From Mucilaginibacter flavidus (GTDB lineage: Bacteria > Bacteroidota > Bacteroidia > Sphingobacteriales > Sphingobacteriaceae): a DNA stretch of 64,000 nt. This document shows positions 54,307-62,524 of this stretch, one piece after another. The stretch lies in assembly GCF_024055575.1 (NCBI RefSeq), contig NZ_JAMXOE010000007.1:177688-241687 (forward strand), read 5' to 3'. Position 1 is the stretch's first letter. Every line of letters starts with the position of its first letter. Made by a program: the position numbers and the translations under genes. Below the pieces are notes generated by a model that did no database searches, was not told where the DNA came from, and saw only the letters and a program-made list of their open reading frames with translations.

Positions 54307-55458
54307 TTAGTTTTGAGGCTCGTCGGCAGGAGTGCTTACAACTTTGTAAACCCTGTTGCCACCTGTATCGGTTGTTTCCTGGTAATAAACATCATCTGGT
54401 GAAACGTATAGCGTTTGGCCGTTAACATGTATGGTTCTTGAACCTTGTGGCAAATCGTTGTAAATATCGCCTGTTTTAGGTAGGGGGGCACCCTGGCCGT
54501 TATCACCCTGATCTTGTCCACCCTGAACATTGGTTTCAAGCTGCCCGTCTTTACCGGCAATAACATAAACCTGTGAGCCGTCATCCTTGGTAACCGGCTG
54601 GTAATAAACACCATTCAATTCGTAGTATTGTTCGCCATTTATTGTAATGGCTTGTGCGTTAGCAGGTAACTGGCTTATTTCGGCACCCAAAGGTGGTTCA
54701 ACTACTGTATATTGGTTGTTTTCGTGTTGGTAGTAAAACCCATTGCTGTAATAGTATTGTGAATCGCCCCAATAGAAAGGATAATATCCATAAGGTAAAA
54801 ATCCTAAACTAAAACCAAGACTTGGATAATATAAACTGGCATAAAAGCCGCTGTGGTAAAAATATCCGCCGCGATAACCCCAGTAACTGCGACCGCCCCA
54901 ATAGCTTGGGCCGTAATAATGTCCGCGGCCATAGTAGCCTCCGCGATATCCACCACGGTTGTAGTAGCCACCACGATATCCGCCACGAGCTCCTACGTAA
55001 CCACGTGAGCCGTTATAGCCACGAGCGCCAACGTAGCCGCGCGAACCATTGTAACCACGGTTACCGCTGAAGCCACGATTGCCATTTACGCCAACCCTGC
55101 CACCATTAAAACGATTGTAACTTTGTGTAGATGGGCGTGCACCGCTAAAGCCGGGTCTTTGGCCGAAACCGCCTGAACGTGGGGGCGATACCGCTGAACG
55201 GTTGCCACCTGAGAAACTACGGCTTGAACCGCCAGAGAACCCTGAACGACCACCACCACCAGAAAAGCCACCGCTAACATGACCGCCGCCACCACCGCCA
55301 CCGAAGTGACCGCCACCGCCGCCACCACCACCACCATGACTACCGCCACCGCCACCGCCGCTGCCGCCCCTGTGTTGTGCATTAGCCGGAAAAGCTAAAA
55401 ACAAACACAATAGTCCGCTTAAGCTTGTGGATACTAAATATTTTAATGCCTTTTTCAT
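54307..55458 (-). CDS. Glycine-rich secreted protein, DUF6515-like
   Basis: 383 aa with a signal peptide ending ANAQ. Residues 30-110 are Gly/Ser low complexity, then Arg/Gly/Tyr repeats (RGYVGARGYNGS) to about 180. The C-terminal half has two related modules (TINGEQYYELNGVYYQPVTK and HVNGQTLYVSPDDVYYQET), as in DUF6515 proteins. It may be a surface or matrix protein. The repetitive DNA produces long spurious frames on both strands. Confidence 0.75.
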   Translation of the reverse strand: MKKALKYLVSTSLSGLLCLFLAFPANAQHRGGSGGGGGGSHGGGGGGGGGHFGGGGGGGHVSGGFSGGGGRSGFSGGSSRSFSGGNRSAVSPPRSGGFGQRPGFSGARPSTQSYNRFNGGRVGVNGNRGFSGNRGYNGSRGYVGARGYNGSRGYVGARGGYRGGYYNRGGYRGGYYGRGHYYGPSYWGGRSYWGYRGGYFYHSGFYASLYYPSLGFSLGFLPYGYYPFYWGDSQYYYSNGFYYQHENNQYTVVEPPLGAEISQLPANAQAITINGEQYYELNGVYYQPVTKDDGSQVYVIAGKDGQLETNVQGGQDQGDNGQGAPLPKTGDIYNDLPQGSRTIHVNGQTLYVSPDDVYYQETTDTGGNRVYKVVSTPADEPQN

Positions 55459-55685
55459 AATTGATATTAATTGAAACAGTTTTTTGACGCTGTTTTTGTT
55501 TATAGACTCCTAATTTTACAAACGGTTTAACGCAGGTATAATTATTTTATTTCAACAATTATGCCCGCATTGATTTTACAGTTTTTTTTAAGTTTATTTT
55601 GACAAGTTCCATACAAAACTGCTAATGTTTATATATTAGCGTCGGCTGGAAAACAATGCCCTGGCCTAAAATTAAGCAAATAAAT

Positions 55686-56162
55686 ATGACTATTAAGGAC
55701 ACTAACTCATTGAACCAGGTTGCCGAGTTTCACTCAACCTTTAAACATCCGATTATCGGACAGCCCGCGATACCATCAAAGGAACGTTGTGCCTTGCGGA
55801 TTTCCCTGCTTGCCGAAGAACTTAAGGAATTACAACAGGCTGTGGATGACAATGATTTGGTTGAAGTTGCCGACGCGCTTTGCGATTTGCAATATGTATT
55901 ATCAGGCGCAATACTGGAGTTTGGCCTGGCAGAGAAATTTAAAGAATTGTTTGATGAAGTACACCGATCGAACATGAGCAAAGCCTGTAAGACGGTTGAA
56001 GAAGCCGAAAAAACTATCGACCATTATAAATCTACTGCTGAAACTGACTCATATCACAAGGAAATTGATGGCCTATTTTTAGTATATCGTACTGCTGATG
56101 ATAAAACGCTAAAGTCGATTAATTATTCGCCGGCATCGCTTAAGGCGATATTGGATAAATAG
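55686..56162 (+). CDS. MazG-like / phosphoribosyl-ATP pyrophosphohydrolase-like protein
   Basis: 158 aa all-alpha NTP pyrophosphohydrolase-like protein: RISLLAEELKELQQAVDDND then LVEVADALCDLQYVLSGAIL gives the EExxE...ExxD metal site. The start MTIKDTNSLNQVAEFH is preferred over an ATG ten codons upstream. Stand-alone proteins of this type clean the nucleotide pool; the substrate is unknown. Confidence 0.87.
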   Translation: MTIKDTNSLNQVAEFHSTFKHPIIGQPAIPSKERCALRISLLAEELKELQQAVDDNDLVEVADALCDLQYVLSGAILEFGLAEKFKELFDEVHRSNMSKACKTVEEAEKTIDHYKSTAETDSYHKEIDGLFLVYRTADDKTLKSINYSPASLKAILDK

Positions 56163-56182
56163 AATTTGAGATTTAATGCTGT

Positions 56183-57121
56183 ATGAGTAAAACCCGGAAA
56201 AATAAGGATGATCTGACGAAGGGGAAGCCTCCTGCGGACGGTCGAACGGGCGGGCGGAAGCCGGGAACGGTAGCCAAACCAACTGCCCGTAAACCATCGC
56301 AAAAAAAGCAGACTCAGCCGGAAGTACACCATCCGGTAATTATTACTGAACCCGCGAATACTCAAACCCCATCAACCGAAACGGCAATGGAAGTACACCA
56401 CCACCCGCAACTTGAGCACAAACACAAACCCTGGAAAGAGTACCTGCTGGAAGGGTTTATGATATTTATTGCAGTAATGATGGGCTTTATCGCCGAAAAT
56501 ATAAGGGAAAATATCACCAATGGCGAGCATGCGGAGCAATTAACCTCGCAATTGGCGCAGGATTTAAGGGCAGATATTAAAAAGCTGGACCAGGTGTACA
56601 ACGGCGAAATTAAGATAGTTAAAAGCAATGACACCCTGATAAGTCTGTTACAACAGCCTTTGAGTTCGGCGAACACCCAAAGGATTTTGTGGTTTGTATC
56701 AAGGTCACATAGTTTGTGGCCGTTTCACCCGGCTACCGGGGCCATTTTCGCTATAAAAAACGAACTGCACCTTAAACAATTTTCCAACTCAAAAATAATA
56801 AGATATATTGCCACTTACGAAAATGATACTGAGCTTTTACACCTGGTACAAGATATAACCCTACAGTATCAGCGCAGTTATTTCGAGCCGTTTTTGAATC
56901 AACATTTTTTTGCACCGGCAATTGATTCGGTCTTTCAGCATTTACCCGCTACAAAGGCACCTACACGTGATTTAACACAGGACGACTTGTCGAAATTGGC
57001 AGCGAGTATGGTGCTGATAAGGATTAATACCAACGAGCTATTGGATGATAACCGGCAGGCAAGAAATGATGCTGTTGAATTACTGCATTATATAATTAAA
57101 CAATATAATCTGAAAGACTAA
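56183..57121 (+). CDS. Bacteroidota membrane protein with one helix
   Basis: 312 aa. A basic, Pro/Lys-rich N-terminus of about 80 residues precedes HKPWKEYLLEGFMIFIAVMM then GFIAENIREN, which is a single membrane helix plus a conserved-looking exit. The rest is an extracytoplasmic helical domain of unknown function. The stop codon overlaps the start of the next gene (TAATG). Confidence 0.7.
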   Translation: MSKTRKNKDDLTKGKPPADGRTGGRKPGTVAKPTARKPSQKKQTQPEVHHPVIITEPANTQTPSTETAMEVHHHPQLEHKHKPWKEYLLEGFMIFIAVMMGFIAENIRENITNGEHAEQLTSQLAQDLRADIKKLDQVYNGEIKIVKSNDTLISLLQQPLSSANTQRILWFVSRSHSLWPFHPATGAIFAIKNELHLKQFSNSKIIRYIATYENDTELLHLVQDITLQYQRSYFEPFLNQHFFAPAIDSVFQHLPATKAPTRDLTQDDLSKLAASMVLIRINTNELLDDNRQARNDAVELLHYIIKQYNLKD

Positions 57122-57954
57122 TGAAAAAGTTAAGGGTATGCCTGTTGTTATTGCTAACGACTTTTAGTTTTTTATCAGTTACACCGGACGTAAAAAGCTG
57201 GACAGCAATTGGTGACTCTATCACTTACCTGAACGATCACCTCGACGAAACCGGCAACCGGGTTACCAAAGGCTATTTAACACGGGTAACTGAACAATTG
57301 CCAAACATCAAATATATTAACCAGGGCCATAACGGTTGGAGCATAGTTGGCATAGCCAGGGAAATTGAAAAGCTGGGCCTGCAGAAGTCGGATATCTACA
57401 CCGTATTTTTAGGAACAAATGACTGGGGACAGGGCCTGCCGTTAGGTACTTTTGACGATTACAGAAACAATACAGGGTTGAAAACATCGTGCGGGGCTTA
57501 CAGGATAATAATTGATAAAATAAAAAGCCTTAACCCCAACGCGCGGATTATATTGGTAACGCCGATGCAGCGTGAGGACTTTGTTTACATCGCTGATAAA
57601 CATAATAATGCCACAGGTTCGTATGCCGCAAAAAATGGACAATGGCTGTCGCAGTTTGCCGACGCTGTAAAACAGATAGGGGAGTACGAGCATGTGAAAG
57701 TAATAGATCTTTATTACAAAAGAGGCTTGAAATTAAGCAACATGGTGAAGTTTAAGCGGCTAAAAGATCCGCAAACAGGTGAATATAAAAATTTCAGCTA
57801 CCCCGATTTTCAAGGTATACCTTTTAATCCCGATACGGATGAGTACCCTTACCCAGTGGAGGCAATCGATAACACTTTCGACGGCTTGCACCCATCTGAT
57901 AAAGGAAACCAGGTTATTGCCGATATGTTGGTTAGCGCGCTAAAAAAGCAATAA
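57121..57954 (+). CDS. SGNH/GDSL-type hydrolase
   Basis: 277 aa with a signal peptide. Block I WTAIGDSIT carries the Ser, block II GHNGWSI the Gly, block III LGTNDWGQ the Asn, and block V DGLHPSDKGN the Asp and His. These enzymes remove acyl groups from glycans, lipids or peptidoglycan. Translation may be coupled to the overlapping membrane-protein gene upstream. Confidence 0.9.
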   Translation: MKKLRVCLLLLLTTFSFLSVTPDVKSWTAIGDSITYLNDHLDETGNRVTKGYLTRVTEQLPNIKYINQGHNGWSIVGIAREIEKLGLQKSDIYTVFLGTNDWGQGLPLGTFDDYRNNTGLKTSCGAYRIIIDKIKSLNPNARIILVTPMQREDFVYIADKHNNATGSYAAKNGQWLSQFADAVKQIGEYEHVKVIDLYYKRGLKLSNMVKFKRLKDPQTGEYKNFSYPDFQGIPFNPDTDEYPYPVEAIDNTFDGLHPSDKGNQVIADMLVSALKKQ

Positions 57955-57975
57955 ATTGTAGTAGGGCATATTACG

Positions 57976-58041
57976 CGCCGGCAAAGCGTTCCATTTTTGC
58001 ACGCGGAACACCCCGAACGCTATGGAACATGCTGATTATGA
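57976..58041 (+). repeat. GTTCC/GGAAC hairpin element, copy D
   Basis: Starts 22 bases after the SGNH stop codon and reads in the same direction. AGCGTTC pairs with GAACGCT; alternatively GTTCCAT pairs with ATGGAAC; both use GTTC. Confidence 0.85.
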
Positions 58042-58105
58042 GTGTTTTTACCTTTTGCTTAAATGTAAATAATTGACAATCAACTGTTATGCGATTTGCG
58101 TCTTT

Positions 58106-58747
58106 TTAATGCGGAACAGTCGACGCTAAAAATGCCGGTCTTTTTTGCTTGTACATATAGACAGTAAAATCGTTCGGATCATAGTCTTGTATCAATTTTA
58201 CTTCCGGGCAGATTGATGAACAATAGCTAGTAATCTGCTCCGGAGTGTAGGCAACCAGCAGCCCGTTGGGGACGATGTAATTCAATAAGTTAAATGCAAA
58301 ACCATAGTTGCAGGCTGTGTACAATTTATTAATCGCCTTAAAAATAAAATCCGGGTCGGTACTTCGGTAGTTTAGTGAGCCGCTTGCAAAGACGTAATCG
58401 ACAGCCGGTAGCAAGGTTGTAGTAAAATTACCCTGGATAAAGTTTGCTGCGGGTGAGTGTCCATGGCGTACAATGGCTTCTTTTAAAAGCTCAGGAATTT
58501 GCTCCAAGCCTGTGTAAGTAAAACCATTATAGGAAGCCGAAAGATATGGCAGAAAGTCGCCGTAGCCGCAGCCCGCATCAAGTACAGAGCAATTACCCAA
58601 ATCGCCAATATCTGCAAGGGCTTTAAAACGGATTTGCTGGCTTTCAACATCCTTCCAGCCGAGCGCAAAACTGCTTTCGCGGCCATGAGTGTTTATCATC
58701 CCCCGGTGGTAATTGAAAATGGCAATAGAATCGGTTAGTGAGCTCAT
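58106..58747 (-). CDS. SAM-dependent methyltransferase
   Basis: 213-aa class I methyltransferase: motif I CSVLDAGCGYGDFLPYL, acidic YTGLEQIPE and the post-II block AVDYVFASGSLNYRSTDPDF. No substrate is evident. Its start overlaps the stop of the CHC2 gene, so the two are translated together. Confidence 0.85.
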   Translation of the reverse strand: MSSLTDSIAIFNYHRGMINTHGRESSFALGWKDVESQQIRFKALADIGDLGNCSVLDAGCGYGDFLPYLSASYNGFTYTGLEQIPELLKEAIVRHGHSPAANFIQGNFTTTLLPAVDYVFASGSLNYRSTDPDFIFKAINKLYTACNYGFAFNLLNYIVPNGLLVAYTPEQITSYCSSICPEVKLIQDYDPNDFTVYMYKQKRPAFLASTVPH

Positions 58748-59022
58748 TAATCGCCGGCAATACCCAGTGCTTGCGCCAGGCGCCTGGATGCCGCATCAAA
58801 GCTCACATTTTCAATCCACATTACAAACTCAACCGGACCGCCTTCTTTGCCGCACCCGAAACATTTGAATACGTTTTTTTCAGGCGAAACCATAAATGAA
58901 TCCGATTGGTCGACGTGAAAAGGGCAGTTGCCTCTTAATGCCTTTCGCCCTTCGCGGAGTACAATGTGTTTAGAAATAATTTTGGCAAGGTCGGCCTTTG
59001 ATTGGATAATCGATAGTGACAT
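58747..59022 (-). CDS. Stand-alone CHC2 zinc-finger protein (DnaG N-terminal-like)
   Basis: 91 aa. The zinc-binding ligands are C33, H36, C54 and C57 (GNCPFHVDQSDSFMVSPEK, KCFGCGKEGG). It is like the DNA-binding N-terminus of bacterial primase, with the typical FVMWIENVSFDAASRRLAQA that follows it. The TOPRIM and helicase-binding parts are absent. It is translationally coupled to a methyltransferase. Confidence 0.88.
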   Translation of the reverse strand: MSLSIIQSKADLAKIISKHIVLREGRKALRGNCPFHVDQSDSFMVSPEKNVFKCFGCGKEGGPVEFVMWIENVSFDAASRRLAQALGIAGD

Positions 59023-59143
59023 ACGGCCGCAAAACTAACCATAGACAGGAGGCTAGCCAAGGCCGTATTGGGAATGTTGAAAATTTGAAGTTTGTTGGCA
59101 ATTCAATATCAAATTTTGGCCTTTAAATTGTATACAATTGTTT

Positions 59144-59512
59144 ATGAAGAAAACAGTACTGGTGATAGAGGACGAACCTATCATTGCCGAGATGATGAGT
59201 ATATTATTGGAAGAAGACGGTTATAATGTTACAAGCCTTGCTGATACGGTAAGGGCGCGCCAGAAACTGCATGCCAATGAGATAGACCTGGTTATGCTCG
59301 ACTTGGGTTTGAAAGGGGAGGACGGAGGATCGATGTGTGCCTACATTAAAGGGCAGGATGACCTGAAACATATACCCGTAATACTGGTGTCGGGCAACGT
59401 CGACCTTGAAAAAATAAAACATGAATGTGGCGCCGACGACCATATTGCAAAACCGTTCGACCTTGACCATTTTATGGGGAAGGTGCAGCAGTATTCGGCT
59501 GTAGTTAATTAA
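59144..59512 (+). CDS. Single-domain response regulator
   Basis: 122-aa receiver: VIEDEPIIAEMM, phospho-Asp in LVMLDLGLKGEDGG, VILVSGNVD and Lys in HIAKPFDLDHF. The start ATG at 59144 is preferred over TTG at 59138. No adjacent kinase is present, so it is an orphan. Confidence 0.9.
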   Translation: MKKTVLVIEDEPIIAEMMSILLEEDGYNVTSLADTVRARQKLHANEIDLVMLDLGLKGEDGGSMCAYIKGQDDLKHIPVILVSGNVDLEKIKHECGADDHIAKPFDLDHFMGKVQQYSAVVN

Positions 59513-59517
59513 TAAAA

Positions 59518-59910
59518 TTAGAATTCATCAGCAGTGCTGCGGCTGTCTGCATAAGGCGAGCCGGAGAATGTTATAGTGCCGCTGTCAGTGTTAACAAGAA
59601 ACGTCCATTCTGAAGTTTCATTATTTTTTTGAGTCACAAGGTCCTCACAACCAAAGGTATAAGTTATGTCCAGTAGCACCCGGAAACTTCCCTTTGACGT
59701 GGCGCTGTCATATTTTATCCGGTCGACAGTCATTCTCGTAACGTCCGGTGCACCGTTCGGCCTGAATTCACGTGCTATCGAGCTTTTCAATAACTCATAA
59801 GCCCTATTTCCGGGGTGAAACAAATCGGCCAGCAGGCTTTCCGGATTGTTGGCGGTATCTTCTGTTTTAATTTCGAAACTCTCCATATAATAGTTCACCA
59901 AAATACTCAA
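59518..59910 (-). CDS. Hypothetical protein, cassette gene 3
   Basis: 130 aa, no signal peptide. Opening YYMESFEIKTEDT, then a helix-strand pattern (LLADLFHPGNRAYELLKSSI, AREFRPNG, GSFRVLLDITYTFGCEDLV). Last of three minus-strand genes; its start overlaps the end of the Pro-rich gene. Not recognised. Confidence 0.55.
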   Translation of the reverse strand: MSILVNYYMESFEIKTEDTANNPESLLADLFHPGNRAYELLKSSIAREFRPNGAPDVTRMTVDRIKYDSATSKGSFRVLLDITYTFGCEDLVTQKNNETSEWTFLVNTDSGTITFSGSPYADSRSTADEF

Positions 59911-60101
59911 ATATTGCCGGGATTCAATGGTGGTTCTTCCCGTGGTGTATTGTACGGCGGGAATTCATCAGGCACTATCTGCGGGTCTTCCGTTGGTACA
60001 TCCGGCTCCTTTGGGTCTGATGGCCGTTTAATTTCCGGCGTTTCTTTAGGAACCGGCATTTCGGGTTGTTCGTTTGGAAATGTATCGTGTTGCTTCCCCA
60101 T
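59907..60101 (-). CDS. Pro/Glu-rich small protein, cassette gene 2
   Basis: 64 aa with no hydrophobic stretch: PVPKETPEIKRPSDPKEPDV then PTEDPQIVPDE. It is probably an unfolded linker or spacer protein. It lies between the two other cassette genes, overlapping the next by four bases. Confidence 0.5.
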   Translation of the reverse strand: MGKQHDTFPNEQPEMPVPKETPEIKRPSDPKEPDVPTEDPQIVPDEFPPYNTPREEPPLNPGNI

Positions 60102-60117
60102 TTTATTAAATTTTATA

Positions 60118-60732
60118 TTAAATTAACCCGTTTACCAGTTTTTGCCACTGTGCGCCCGACAATCCAACGCGGGCCATAAGGGCAATGGCAGTGTTGCGAA
60201 TTTTGTCATGCAGGTCAACATCCTTGTTATTTGGCGTTTCGTTGCGCCCGTGGGCACCCGCACTAACAGTCCGGCCGTCCCGCCTTATGATGAAAGTACT
60301 TGTTAATATGTCGGTAAAAAAATGTGCTATCTCTAAATCTGCTTTTTTGGGATCAGGAACCGGCCTCACCGTCATGGCTAAGTATTGTTCTCCCGTTTCA
60401 CTGCTGCCGTCGGCTGTTAGTTTCTCAATCATTACCCATTCCAGCCCGTCGCCGGCATCCGGGCCTGGTCCTGGCAGATCAATGCTGATGTAAAATCCTT
60501 CGGCTGCAAATCCGGACAATTCGTTACCCTGGTTATTACTAAGGGTGAATTTTGCTGATCCTTCACCAGTATATTCGTGCCAATTATTAACGCTAAGCAA
60601 GCGCCCTGCTGCAGATCTAAACTCCTTATTTGCTGACGTTAAATCGTCGAATGTCTTTTCGTGCGTAAAATTGGTTTGCCTGCCTGTTTCCTGGGCGGGT
60701 AATTGCGCTCCCGGCTGTTCCATAATCTTCAT
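60118..60732 (-). CDS. Hypothetical protein, cassette gene 1
   Basis: 204 aa. A conserved-looking section is SVNNWHEYTGEGSAKFTLSN, then YISIDLPGPGPDAGDGLEWV. The C-terminal half has AHFFTDILTSTFIIRRDGRT then VSAGAHGRNETPNN, ending IALMARVGLSGAQWQKLVNG. No signal peptide. I recall similar uncharacterised Bacteroidota proteins; function unknown. Confidence 0.6.
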   Translation of the reverse strand: MKIMEQPGAQLPAQETGRQTNFTHEKTFDDLTSANKEFRSAAGRLLSVNNWHEYTGEGSAKFTLSNNQGNELSGFAAEGFYISIDLPGPGPDAGDGLEWVMIEKLTADGSSETGEQYLAMTVRPVPDPKKADLEIAHFFTDILTSTFIIRRDGRTVSAGAHGRNETPNNKDVDLHDKIRNTAIALMARVGLSGAQWQKLVNGLI

Positions 60733-60749
60733 TTTTTAAGGATAACCCG

Positions 60750-60781
60750 TTGTCGGCATTCTTGTTTTAGGTTTATATTTG
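60750..60781 (+). promoter_or_regulatory. Promoter of the MBL-fold gene
   Basis: TTG at 60750-60752, 21-base spacer, TATATTTG at 60774-60781. Transcription would start about at the ATG (60786), so a very short or absent leader is implied. Confidence 0.5.
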
Positions 60782-60785
60782 CCCT

Positions 60786-61631
60786 ATGAAAAAAATCCTT
60801 CTGCTTTCGCTTTTAATTTTGAACGCCGGGTTTTATGCAAGTGCTCAGACACCAGGTTATAAGGTTTATGCCATTAAATTTGCCGGCACCTCGTACCCAT
60901 TTACAGCAGCCGACTGGTCCAAAGGCGGCCCCAAAACGGACAGCGTTAAAATCAATTTTATGGTATGGCTGGTAAAAGGCAATGGCAGGAATGTTTTGGT
61001 AGATGCAGGTTTTCTGAACGATATTGAAGACGCAAAAGAATTTAAAGTAATTAATTATACACGCCCGGATAGTGCAGTAGCAAAACTCGGGCTAAAGCCG
61101 GGAGACATCACAGATATAATCTTCAGCCACCCACATTGGGATCACATAGATGGCGTCGGGTTGTTTCCCAATGCTCACATTTGGATACAAAAAGAAGATT
61201 TTAATTATTTTGTAAGCACCGCGTGGCAAAAAGGGCAAAACAACGGTGGCTTCAACAAACGGGACGTCCGAACGATGGTAGACCTGAATATGGCAGGCAG
61301 GGTAACTTTGGTTGATGGTGATGATAAAGAGATTATTCCCGGCATCAAAGTGTTTACAGGCTCGAGGCATACCTTTAATTCTCAATATGTGCAGGTTAAC
61401 ACAGGTGTCAATAATATAGTTCTCGCATCCGATAATATCTGGATTTATTATAGCCTCGACCACATGGTGCCTGCTTCGGACGGTGGCACGCTCGATCCTG
61501 CAGGCTATGTAAAAGCTATGCAACGGATGAAAACCATGGTAAAAGATGTGAAATACATTATACCTGGACATGATGCAAAAGTGTTTTCGAAATTTCCGGC
61601 AGTTGCAGATGGGGTGGCGGAAATTAAGTAA
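60786..61631 (+). CDS. Secreted MBL-fold metallo-hydrolase
   Basis: 281 aa with a signal peptide ending ASAQ. Metal motifs: FSHPHWDHIDG (HxHxDH variant), RHTFNSQYVQV and IPGHDAKVF. Such hydrolases act on lactones, beta-lactams or thioesters; the sequence layout resembles quorum-quenching lactonases, but identity is not settled. Confidence 0.88.
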   Translation: MKKILLLSLLILNAGFYASAQTPGYKVYAIKFAGTSYPFTAADWSKGGPKTDSVKINFMVWLVKGNGRNVLVDAGFLNDIEDAKEFKVINYTRPDSAVAKLGLKPGDITDIIFSHPHWDHIDGVGLFPNAHIWIQKEDFNYFVSTAWQKGQNNGGFNKRDVRTMVDLNMAGRVTLVDGDDKEIIPGIKVFTGSRHTFNSQYVQVNTGVNNIVLASDNIWIYYSLDHMVPASDGGTLDPAGYVKAMQRMKTMVKDVKYIIPGHDAKVFSKFPAVADGVAEIK

Positions 61632-61710
61632 CGTCAAAGGGAGTAATAAGCAGGAACAAATAAAGGACGGGATTTTATAGCTAAGTGTACGTTTTTTGAT
61701 AACTTAGAAA

Positions 61711-62367
61711 ATGAAACGCATAATAACACTACTTGCCATTGCGGTGCTGGCAATTACAAATGCATTTGCCCAGCAATTTGTAAAAATTGAAACCGCACAA
61801 GGTAGTTGCATCGTTAAACTTTACGATGAAACGCCTGTACACCGCGATAATTTTATCAGCCTGGTGAAAAGACATTATTTTGATGCAACTACGTTTAATC
61901 GGATACTGAAGGGCTTTGTTATACAGGGCGGCGACCCCGATTCTCTGTACGATAAAGGAAAAAAGCTGAACCCGGAACAAAAATGGATAAAACCTGAATT
62001 CAATACTGCGCTTTATCATAAAAGAGGTGTATTAGCCATGGGCAGGGACAATAATGCCGGAAAAGAATCCTTTACCACCCAGATTTATTTTGTCGACGGC
62101 AAAACATGGACCGATGCTCAGCTCGATGCCACTGAACAGAAACTGAATATTAGGTTCACCGATGCTCAGCGGACCACCTATAAAACCATAGGCGGTACGC
62201 CTTTTCTCGACCAAAATTATACCGTTTTTGGCGAAATTGTAAAAGGAATAGATTGGATCGATAAAGTAACTGCCGTAAAGGTTAATAAAGACGGGAACCC
62301 GGACAACGAAGTTTGGATGAAGGTGAGGGTTTTAACGCCGAAAGAGGTGAAGGGTGAATTAAAATAA
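61711..62367 (+). CDS. Peptidyl-prolyl isomerase, cyclophilin type
   Basis: 218 aa with a signal peptide ending AFAQ. Cyclophilin core: HRDNFISLVKRHYFDATTFN, RILKGFVIQGGDPDS (catalytic Arg in FNRILKGF), RGVLAMGRDN and NYTVFGEIVKGIDWIDKV. A Bacteroidota-type insert with KWTDAQLDATEQKL-like sequence sits near residue 130. It helps fold periplasmic proteins. Confidence 0.92.
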   Translation: MKRIITLLAIAVLAITNAFAQQFVKIETAQGSCIVKLYDETPVHRDNFISLVKRHYFDATTFNRILKGFVIQGGDPDSLYDKGKKLNPEQKWIKPEFNTALYHKRGVLAMGRDNNAGKESFTTQIYFVDGKTWTDAQLDATEQKLNIRFTDAQRTTYKTIGGTPFLDQNYTVFGEIVKGIDWIDKVTAVKVNKDGNPDNEVWMKVRVLTPKEVKGELK

Positions 62368-62463
62368 TTCCGGGCTTGATTATCCTGTTATTCCCATAAA
62401 CCATGTCACGCTTTTTTTACCCCATTTCGGGGTGCTTAATAATTTGTTAATACCAAAATACGG

Positions 62464-62492
62464 TTTGAGTTGATTGTGCGCTTTTACTTTTG
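62464..62492 (+). promoter_or_regulatory. Promoter of the PHP-domain gene
   Basis: TTTG (62464-62467), 17-base spacer, TACTTTTG (62485-62492). It lies downstream of an in-frame TTG at 62474 and so favours ATG 62525. Confidence 0.55.
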
Positions 62493-62524
62493 AAACCAAA
62501 AGAAAAGCACTTACATCAACTTAC

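Noticed and set aside
54804..55382. Long overlapping frames on both strands in the glycine-rich gene
   Set aside because: They arise from GGC/GGT-type low-complexity codons; only the minus-strand frame with the signal peptide is credible.
61092..61637. 181-codon antisense frame to the MBL-fold gene
   Set aside because: It is the shadow of a well-supported enzyme gene with clear metal motifs.
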